From NCBI GenBank assembly GCA_023150845.1, contig JAKLKD010000068.1:1-52460 (forward strand): 52,460 nt of DNA, written 5' to 3'. Within the stretch, counting starts at the first letter, position 1, and the number at the start of each line of letters is the position of its first letter. Position numbers and translations under genes: made by a program. The stretch is from Myxococcota bacterium. GTDB lineage: Bacteria; Myxococcota_A; UBA796; CAJQPC01. The notes beneath the pieces are model-generated. The model worked only from the letters and a program-made list of their open reading frames with translations. It searched no databases and was not told the DNA's origin. Below, piece after piece: positions 1 to 5,872 of the stretch.

Positions 1-638
1 GCCGCCGTCCAGCAGGCCGAGGGCACCCGGTAGCGCAATGTGACCTGCGCCGGGCCGTCGCCCACGCCGCTCACCTGCAGGGTCAGCGCCCGGGAGGGCC
101 GCCAGCGCCGCCACCAGGCCTCGCTCGACGCCTCCCGGGCGGCCTGCTCCCGCACCTCGACCACCCGGACGGCGTCGCGCCGGGCGCGCTCCAGCTCGGC
201 GAGCCGGGCGTCGATGTCCACGAGGCGCGTGTCCACGGCGTCCTCGACGGCGCCCCACGACTGAAGCCCGGCGGCGGTGGGCGGCCCGCGGCGGTCGTTG
301 TTGCGGCGACCGCCGGGGACAAGCTCCGCGAAGGTGGCCCGGAGGGACTGGAGCGCGCTGGCCTCCTGGTCAAGCTGGGCCACGGCGCGTTTGGCCTCCA
401 GGAGCGCCCGGCGCTCGCTCGGCTCGTCGCCCCGGTCCTGGCCCAAGGTGTCGAGGCCGAGCTGGGTCGCGCTCACCACGGCGCCCTCGACGCTCGCCTC
501 GATGGCGCTCTCGTCGAGCTGCAGCGGCAGCCTGCGCGCCGTGGCCCGGCCTTGTGCGACGTTTAGGGTGCCGACGCGGGTCACCCAGGCCCCGTCAGGG
601 TGCACCGTCACGGCGGTGATCGGCAGCTCGTCCCGCAT
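1..638 (-). CDS. MuiA-type protein (DUF4140/DUF4139), C-terminus beyond the window
   Basis: Partial gene; 212 codons are visible and it runs off the left edge. The N-terminus reads ITAVTVHPDGAWVTR, the hallmark of the DUF4140 N-terminal domain of mucoidy-inhibitor MuiA-like proteins. A coiled-coil stretch rich in Glu, Arg and Ala follows (about residues 75-165), and the last visible residues (LRYRVPSACWTAA) match the start of the DUF4139 beta-domain, where related proteins read YRVPGASW. ATG at 638 has a good ribosome site (GGAGGT, 7 bases upstream). It is the last visible gene of a minus-strand operon that begins at 3900, 47 bases after the DUF4476 gene. The biochemical role of the family is not established. 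No signal peptide is visible at this start. Confidence 0.8.
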   Translation of the reverse strand, partial: MRDELPITAVTVHPDGAWVTRVGTLNVAQGRATARRLPLQLDESAIEASVEGAVVSATQLGLDTLGQDRGDEPSERRALLEAKRAVAQLDQEASALQSLRATFAELVPGGRRNNDRRGPPTAAGLQSWGAVEDAVDTRLVDIDARLAELERARRDAVRVVEVREQAAREASSEAWWRRWRPSRALTLQVSGVGDGPAQVTLRYRVPSACWTA

Positions 639-685
639 GTTGAGAACCTCCACGCGGGCCAAGTCTACACCGTCTTTGATCGGCC

Positions 686-1711
686 TCAGGGCTGGAACAT
701 CGCCATGACCTTCCGGCGGTCATCGCTGAACGAGAGGTGCTCGTTCAGGGTGTGGGCGTTCTGGGGGTCGATGATGTGGGGCCGGAGGATCTGCACGGCC
801 TCGACCTTGTCCGCGGAGAAGGAGATCTGGTCGATGAGCAGGCCGACCTGGGCGCAGGTGAAGTAGCCCGACGACGCGATCTTGAGGATGCCGAGCTGGT
901 CGTCGGAGAAGGGGGCGTCGTCTACGGCCTTGAGCAGGGCGTTGAAGGCCTGCTCGTCGATGGCCTGGGGCCCCGGCGGCGGGAGCACCGGCGGCGGCAC
1001 CACCGGCGCGGGGCCGACCGGCGGCGGCGTCGGGGTGAGCACCGGGGGGACCACGCCGGGGTTCATCGAGGTCGGCGCGCGCACGATGACGAGGCCGGGG
1101 CTCGACCGATCGTCCCGGGCGGGGCCGTCCCAGAAGCAGCGCAGGTCGAGGTCCACCAGCTCACACTGGGTGTGGATCCCGGCGCGCACGTCGACCTGCA
1201 CGGCGAAACCTACGGCGCCGGGGCCGTCCACGACGAGGTCCACGAGGCCCGGGCTGAGGCCCGTCGAGACGAAGTCGAGCTCGGCGCGGGACCAGGTCGC
1301 CTTCTGCTTGTTCATCAAGACCTTGGACTCAAGGGGCACGCCCTTGATCGCGAGGCTGCCGGTCGGGGCGTCGGCCTGCCCGGCGCCGCTCACCACCACG
1401 ACGCGGTCGTCCTTCGGCGCGTTGGCGGGGGCGTTGGCGAGGGGCCCCGCGCCGAGGAGCCGCAGCGCGCCCGCGTCGTAGATGAGCCGGGCCTCATGGG
1501 TCACGGGCACGTCGAGCTCAAGCTGGCCGATGCGGCTGCGGCCCGACCAGATCTCCACGAGGTGCACGCCCCCGGCGAGGTTGGTCTTCCGGACGACCCC
1601 CTCGCCGCTCGCCTCCACGCGCTGCCCGTCGATGAGCACCGCGCCGGGGGCGTTGAGGATGACCGAGATCTCCCCCGCGGCGGCGAGGGCGGGAAGAAGC
1701 GCGAGCAACAT
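686..1711 (-). CDS. secreted protein with C-terminal DUF4476 domain
   Basis: 341 residues. A short hydrophobic N-terminus (MLLALLPALAAAG) looks like a signal peptide, then come beta-rich PEGA-like segments (PGAVLIDGQRVEASGEG near 15-35, GSLAIKGVPLESKVLMNK near 130). A Pro-rich linker follows at about 230-255, and a helical C-terminus with repeated PFSDDQLGIL, SFSADKVEAV and SFSDDRRKVM segments is typical of DUF4476. Start: ATG 1711 has GGAG five bases upstream. An in-frame ATG at 1765 overlaps the stop of the preceding gene (ATGA) but lacks a ribosome site and would add 18 residues before the hydrophobic core. It is probably periplasmic. The function is unknown; the PEGA-like part suggests anchoring to the cell surface, which is inference. 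Confidence 0.75.
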   Translation of the reverse strand: MLLALLPALAAAGEISVILNAPGAVLIDGQRVEASGEGVVRKTNLAGGVHLVEIWSGRSRIGQLELDVPVTHEARLIYDAGALRLLGAGPLANAPANAPKDDRVVVVSGAGQADAPTGSLAIKGVPLESKVLMNKQKATWSRAELDFVSTGLSPGLVDLVVDGPGAVGFAVQVDVRAGIHTQCELVDLDLRCFWDGPARDDRSSPGLVIVRAPTSMNPGVVPPVLTPTPPPVGPAPVVPPPVLPPPGPQAIDEQAFNALLKAVDDAPFSDDQLGILKIASSGYFTCAQVGLLIDQISFSADKVEAVQILRPHIIDPQNAHTLNEHLSFSDDRRKVMAMFQP

Positions 1712-1761
1712 GGCGACTCCGTTGGGGACGAGGTGCCCAGGCGACGAGGCCTCCAGAGGGG

Positions 1762-2655
1762 TCATTCGACGTGTTTGTGCGGGCTTACCACAAACGACGC
1801 CGGGTGACATCCAGAGACGAGCCGTCGCGCGAGGCGCGCCGTCGCCTCCATGATGCGCTCTGCGACGGGGGGGCTGCACAGCCCGAGGCCGCAGCTCGCC
1901 GTGAGCCAGAGCTGAGGCCCTAGCTCGGCGATCCCCCAGCCCGAGCTGAGGAGCGCCGCGCGCAGCCGCGCCTCCATGCCCTCAACGGAGGGCGCACGAT
2001 CCGTCGGGGTGAGCCCCAGCGCGAGCACCCCGCCGCGGCGCAGGAGCCTCCCGATCGCCGGGTGGGCCAGGGCCACCTCCAGGCCGTGATCCGCGTCAAA
2101 GGAGTAGACGTCGAGCGGCAGCTCGTCGAGGAGCGTGAGGTCCATCGCCGAGCAGCAGTGCAGCCCGACGAGGGCGCCTTCAGCCCGGGCCGCCGAGAGC
2201 GCGCGGCGGAGCGCCGAGACGACGGCGGCTCGGGGCGGCGCCGAGGCCAGGCCGAGGCAAGGCTCGTCGAGCACGATCACCGCCTGGGCCCCGAGGGTGT
2301 GGATCGCCCGCGCCTGGGCCGCGGCCCGGGCGCCGACGGCGTCGGCGAGGTGAAGGAGCCCCCCGGCCTTGGGCGCGCAGATCCCCAAGGTGATGGGCCC
2401 AGCGAGCTGGGACTTGAGCGCCTGCGCCCGGGGGAAGGCCCCGGCGCGGGCGGCGGCGAGCAGGGCGGTGAGGCCCGGCGGCAGGGCAGGGCCCTCCAGG
2501 GCCTCGGCGATCATCCCCCGGCCCGGCCCGGCCTGGGGGAGCTGCGGGGCGAAGGGCAAGATCGGGCAGGAGCGGGCCACGCGGGCCAGCGCGAGATCCA
2601 GCCGGAGGTCGGGGAGGCTGCCGACGCCCGTGGCGCAGAGCGGCGGCAGCGCCAC
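1762..2655 (-). CDS. cobalamin-independent methionine synthase (MetE)-like protein
   Basis: 297 residues, the size of the C-terminal catalytic barrel of MetE alone and far shorter than full MetE (about 750). It starts CATGVGSLP, matches the family pattern GPITLGICAPKAG near 87-97 and VIVLDEPCL near 127-134, and keeps candidate zinc ligands as His166-x-Cys168 (GLHCCS) and Cys255 (TASCGLG). This fits the UROD/MetE-like superfamily, whose members use zinc to activate a thiol for methyl transfer. Stand-alone short versions are often methyl-transferases of uncertain acceptor, so methionine synthesis is not assured. The start is GTG at 2655, three bases after the stop of the upstream lipoprotein gene; there is no clear ribosome site, so translation is probably coupled. 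Confidence 0.75.
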   Translation of the reverse strand: MALPPLCATGVGSLPDLRLDLALARVARSCPILPFAPQLPQAGPGRGMIAEALEGPALPPGLTALLAAARAGAFPRAQALKSQLAGPITLGICAPKAGGLLHLADAVGARAAAQARAIHTLGAQAVIVLDEPCLGLASAPPRAAVVSALRRALSAARAEGALVGLHCCSAMDLTLLDELPLDVYSFDADHGLEVALAHPAIGRLLRRGGVLALGLTPTDRAPSVEGMEARLRAALLSSGWGIAELGPQLWLTASCGLGLCSPPVAERIMEATARLARRLVSGCHPASFVVSPHKHVE

Positions 2656-2658
2656 GGC

Positions 2659-3900
2659 TCAGCGCCAGGCGTCGGGCATCGCGGCGCGGCCCGCGTAGAT
2701 GAGCAAGGGGTCGATGGCGCCAGAGAAGTCGCCGAAGCGCTCGGTGTTCACCCCGAAGCCGTCCGAGGCGCCCTGGCAGCTCACGTAGCGGAGCCCCGTG
2801 AGGTTGCCCGCGTCGTCCTCCTCAAAGCCCATAAACACGACGGTGTGGCCGCTGCCGCTCGTGCGCCAGAACTGCACGAGGTCGCCGGGGCGCAGATCGT
2901 CGAGGGACTCCACCCGCGCGCCCAGGCCCCGGGCCGACAAGGCGACGTCGGGGCCCGGGCCGTCGAGCTCCCGCACATACCAGTCCACCCGCATCGACAT
3001 CAGCTCGGAGACGCTGAGGCCGTGGAGGTCGTCGTAGTTGAGGCCCTGCTCGGCGGCGATGCCCTGCCAGCTCTGCAGGTAGAGCTCCCAGGTGATGCCG
3101 GAGCAGTAGCAGGAGGAGAAGCCGCCGTCGTCGGCGACGCGGGTCTCTTGGTAGTAGAGGTCGCGGGTGGACCCCGACCAAGACGTGCCGCTGGGCCAGT
3201 AGTAGGTGTAGGTGCCGTCGGTAGGGTAGGTCTCGATGAGGTCGAGGATACGCTGGTTAAACGCCGACTCCGGGACGGCGGTCGGCGCTTTCAGGGTGAG
3301 GTCGAGGCTCGTCTCGGTCAGGGTCGCGCCCTCGGCGTCGAGGCCCCGGGCGCTGAGCGTCACCGCGCCGAGCTTGGCCGTGCGCAGGGTGGTCACGTCG
3401 CCGGGCGACACCACGGCCACGAGCTCCCCGTCGAGGCTCAGCTCGATCTCGGCCACACCTTCGCTCGCCGTCGGGACAACCTGCACGGGGCTGAACACCG
3501 CGGCGTCGTCGTAAGGTGTCGCGAAGGCGACGTACTCCTCATCCGCCTCGGCGAGCACCGTGACGCGTAGAGTGTCCTCGCTCACCGTGGCGCCGTCGAG
3601 GTCGAGGCCCTGAATCGTGACGCGGCGTCGGCCGGGGTCTGCGGTGACGAGCACCCGGCGATCGTCCGGGGAGAGCGGGCGCCCGACAGCCTCGCCGTCG
3701 ATGACGAGCTGCAGCTTGGCGACGTCGTCTCCGGCCTCCACCGACATCGAGAACGGGCTCGTGACCACGGCGCCGTCGGCGGGGTCGGTGATCCGCACGT
3801 CGACGGACTGGGCGAAGCCGTCGGCGTCGGGCAGGGGGCGGGTCTGCGGCGATGGCGCGCAGGCGGAGAGGAGGAGCGAGATCATCCAGGTGAAACGCAT
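2659..3900 (-). CDS. lipoprotein with NlpC/P60-like (CHAP-like) cysteine peptidase domain
   Basis: 413 residues. The N-terminus MRFTWMISLLLSAC carries a lipobox with Cys14, so a lipid-anchored envelope protein is expected. Two Ig-like beta-repeats follow (about 31-115 and 122-205, each with a DPADGAVV or FSPVQVVP type segment and an IDGE or LDGE turn). The C-terminal domain (about 215-410) has a candidate catalytic Cys264 or Cys266 (FSSCYCSGITWELY), a DLRPGDLVQFW segment and His352 (SGHTVVF), the order seen in NlpC/P60 and CHAP cell-wall hydrolases. The likely role is peptide cleavage in peptidoglycan outside the cytoplasm. ATG 3900 is preceded by a -10-like TATGGT at 3911-3906 with no Shine-Dalgarno, suggesting a leaderless message. 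It is first of a four-gene operon and divergent from the CDF transporter. Confidence 0.75.
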   Translation of the reverse strand: MRFTWMISLLLSACAPSPQTRPLPDADGFAQSVDVRITDPADGAVVTSPFSMSVEAGDDVAKLQLVIDGEAVGRPLSPDDRRVLVTADPGRRRVTIQGLDLDGATVSEDTLRVTVLAEADEEYVAFATPYDDAAVFSPVQVVPTASEGVAEIELSLDGELVAVVSPGDVTTLRTAKLGAVTLSARGLDAEGATLTETSLDLTLKAPTAVPESAFNQRILDLIETYPTDGTYTYYWPSGTSWSGSTRDLYYQETRVADDGGFSSCYCSGITWELYLQSWQGIAAEQGLNYDDLHGLSVSELMSMRVDWYVRELDGPGPDVALSARGLGARVESLDDLRPGDLVQFWRTSGSGHTVVFMGFEEDDAGNLTGLRYVSCQGASDGFGVNTERFGDFSGAIDPLLIYAGRAAMPDAWR

Positions 3901-3955
3901 ACAACACCATAACGCGCCGCGCGCGGGGCTCGCCCGGTGATATCCTTCGCGCACC
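3901..3955. promoter_or_regulatory. divergent promoter region with two near-leaderless -10 elements
   Basis: Only 55 bases separate the starts of two divergent genes. On the minus strand TATGGT (3911-3906) lies five bases before the ATG at 3900. On the plus strand TATCCT (3941-3946) lies nine bases before the ATG at 3956. Neither gene has a Shine-Dalgarno. At normal -10 to start spacing, transcription would begin at or within about three bases of each start codon. No convincing -35 is visible. Confidence 0.5.
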
Positions 3956-4864
3956 ATGGCCTCTGACACCTCCCACATCCTCCAGTCTCTGCGCGCCAAC
4001 CTGCTCATCGCGGCCTCCAAGGGGGTCGCGGCGTTCTTCACGGGCTCCGGCGCCATGCTCGCCGAGACGATCCACAGCGCCGCGGACTGCGCGAACCAGC
4101 TCTTGTTGCTGCTCGGCGTGAACCGCGCCGCCCAGCCGCCGGACGCCTCGCACCCCTTGGGCTACGGGCGATCCTTGTACTTCTGGTCGTTCATGGTGGC
4201 GATGCTGCTGTTCACCGGCGGCGGCGTGTTCTCGATCTACGAAGGCATCCACAAGATGACCCACCCGGAGCCCGTCGAGAACGTGCTCATCGGCGTCGGC
4301 ACCTTGGGCTTCGCGCTGATCATCGAGGGCTGGGCGACATACTCCAACATCAAGACCCTGAACGAGCGCCGCGGGGCGGTGCCCTTCATGCAGTACCTCC
4401 GGCAGACGAAGGACTCCGACCTCATCGTGGTCTTCGGCGAGAACGCCGCGGCCACCTTGGGCCTCGCCTTGGCGCTCCTCGCCTTGGGCCTCGCCGAGCT
4501 GACCGGCGACCCCCACTGGGACGGCGCGGGCTCCTTGGCCGTGGGCCTCGTGCTCGTCGGCGTGGCGGTGTTTTTGGCCGTGGAGGTCAAGTCTTTGCTG
4601 GTCGGGGAGAGCGCAGATCCGGCGATTGAGGCCGACATCCGCGCGCTGCTCAAAGAGGAGGCGTCCGTTGTCGGCGTCGGCAGCCTGCTCACCGTGCAGC
4701 AGGGCCCCGGCGAGGTGCTCGTCGCGATGAAGCTGCGCTTCTCCCCGGAGCTCAGCGCCAAGGCCGTCGCGGCGACCATCAACAGCCTGGAGACGCGTGT
4801 GCGCGCTCGCCAGCCCTCGGTGCGCTGGTGCTTCGTCGAGCCGGGCGAAGGGGACGAAGACTGA
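3956..4864 (+). CDS. cation diffusion facilitator (CDF/SLC30A9-like) transporter
   Basis: 302 residues with about six membrane segments. Family signatures are GSGAMLAETIHSAADCANQ (about 30-48, with metal-site His40 and Asp44 in TM2), DASHPLGYGR (63-72), FGENAAATLGL (160-170, TM5) and HWDGAGSLAVGLVL (187-200, TM6), followed by a cytoplasmic domain from about 215. These proteins exchange protons for divalent metals such as Zn, Mn or Co across the inner membrane. TM5 of SLC30A9-like members usually reads E-D-x-A-A; here it is E162-N163, so the acidic pair is incomplete and the substrate cannot be assigned. It stands alone, with its own promoter (see 3901-3955). Confidence 0.9.
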   Translation: MASDTSHILQSLRANLLIAASKGVAAFFTGSGAMLAETIHSAADCANQLLLLLGVNRAAQPPDASHPLGYGRSLYFWSFMVAMLLFTGGGVFSIYEGIHKMTHPEPVENVLIGVGTLGFALIIEGWATYSNIKTLNERRGAVPFMQYLRQTKDSDLIVVFGENAAATLGLALALLALGLAELTGDPHWDGAGSLAVGLVLVGVAVFLAVEVKSLLVGESADPAIEADIRALLKEEASVVGVGSLLTVQQGPGEVLVAMKLRFSPELSAKAVAATINSLETRVRARQPSVRWCFVEPGEGDED

Positions 4865-4914
4865 GCCGCGGCGCGTAGATGTCCCGCGCCTGACGAGCGA
4901 GGCGCGCTTTGGGA

Positions 4915-4920
4915 TATGCT
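4915..4920 (+). promoter_or_regulatory. -10-like TATGCT placing the transcript start on the FHA-wHTH start codon
   Basis: TATGCT ends six bases before the ATG at 4927, the usual distance from a -10 to the first transcribed base. There is no Shine-Dalgarno, so the message is probably leaderless. No clear -35 is seen. Confidence 0.45.
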
Positions 4921-4926
4921 CTGGGG

Positions 4927-5871
4927 ATGCCGAGCTCGCCTGAGCCCGCCGCGCCGCGCGGCGCCCCAAACCCCCCGGCCCTCACCCCGCACGTGCGGTT
5001 CGTCTTGCCCGACGGCCGCGCGGTAGACGTGCCGCCGGGGGGCATTCTTGGGCGTATGCCCTCGGCGACCCTGCGCCTCGACGACCCCCGCGTCTCCGAG
5101 GCCCACGCGCTCCTGAGCCTCCGGGGACGGGGGTTTCGGCTGCTCGCGCTCCGGGGGCTCCTGCAGGTCGGGAAGGCGCCGACCACCGAGGTCGCCCTCG
5201 TCGTGGGCCAGGTGGTGCGCCTCGCGCCGGATCTCGCGCTCACCGTCGAGGCCATCGCGCTCCCCGAGGAGCTCCTCGCCGTCGCTCTGCCCGGCCAGGC
5301 GCCCCAAGAGCTCTCAAGCCCGGTCTACTCCTTGCTCGCCGACGGCGCCTTGGTCGGGCGTTACGAGCCCGACGCCAGCGCCCACCTCTGGTCGACCTCG
5401 GAGGGCTGGATGGTGCGCGCCGCCGGGGCCGAGCCGACGCCGCTCCAGGTCGGCACGCTGAGCCTCGGCCCGCACACCCTCACCGTGAGCGGCATCCCCC
5501 TCGCGGCGGCCGCGGTGAACCCGACCTTGTTCTCCGGGCGCTTCTTCGCCCCGGTGCGCATCATCACAAACTTCGACATCGCCCGGATTGAGGTGGAGGG
5601 CCGGGAGCTCTGCTCGATCTCCGGGCACGCCGGGCGCATCCTCTGTGAGCTCGCCGCGGTGCGGGGTCCGGTGAACTGGGAGGTGGTCGCGAAGGAGATC
5701 TGGGACGGCGACGACCGGCAGACCTTACGGCAGAGCTGGGATCGGGCCTTGGGCACCCTGCGCGGCAAGCTGCGCCTGCCCGAGCTGCGCCCGGACCTCG
5801 TGCGCGCCGACGGCCACGGCCACATCGAGCTCTTCTTGCAGACGGGTGACGAGATCGAGGATCGGGGCTGA
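4927..5871 (+). CDS. FHA domain protein with C-terminal winged-helix DNA-binding-like domain
   Basis: 314 residues. Residues about 22-112 form an FHA domain: GILGR (39-43) and the phosphopeptide-binding signature VSEAH (56-60), although the usual late Asn-Gly is not obvious. A central beta-rich region (about 132-195) may be a second, degenerate FHA-like fold. Residues about 218-306 (IEVEGREL, then ILCELAAVRGPVNWEVVAKE, then a TLRGKL helix and a GHGHIEL hairpin) resemble an OmpR/PhoB winged helix. An FHA reader joined to a DNA-binding domain would let Ser/Thr phosphorylation control transcription. The kinase gene directly downstream starts one base after this stop, so the two are co-transcribed and plausibly partners. 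It has no signal peptide and should be cytoplasmic. Confidence 0.75.
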   Translation: MPSSPEPAAPRGAPNPPALTPHVRFVLPDGRAVDVPPGGILGRMPSATLRLDDPRVSEAHALLSLRGRGFRLLALRGLLQVGKAPTTEVALVVGQVVRLAPDLALTVEAIALPEELLAVALPGQAPQELSSPVYSLLADGALVGRYEPDASAHLWSTSEGWMVRAAGAEPTPLQVGTLSLGPHTLTVSGIPLAAAAVNPTLFSGRFFAPVRIITNFDIARIEVEGRELCSISGHAGRILCELAAVRGPVNWEVVAKEIWDGDDRQTLRQSWDRALGTLRGKLRLPELRPDLVRADGHGHIELFLQTGDEIEDRG

Positions 5872-5872
5872 G

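Noticed and set aside
3539-4969. 476-residue minus-strand open frame over the CDF transporter
   Set aside because: The plus-strand transporter is unmistakable; the antisense frame has no recognisable domain and would cover two divergent promoters.
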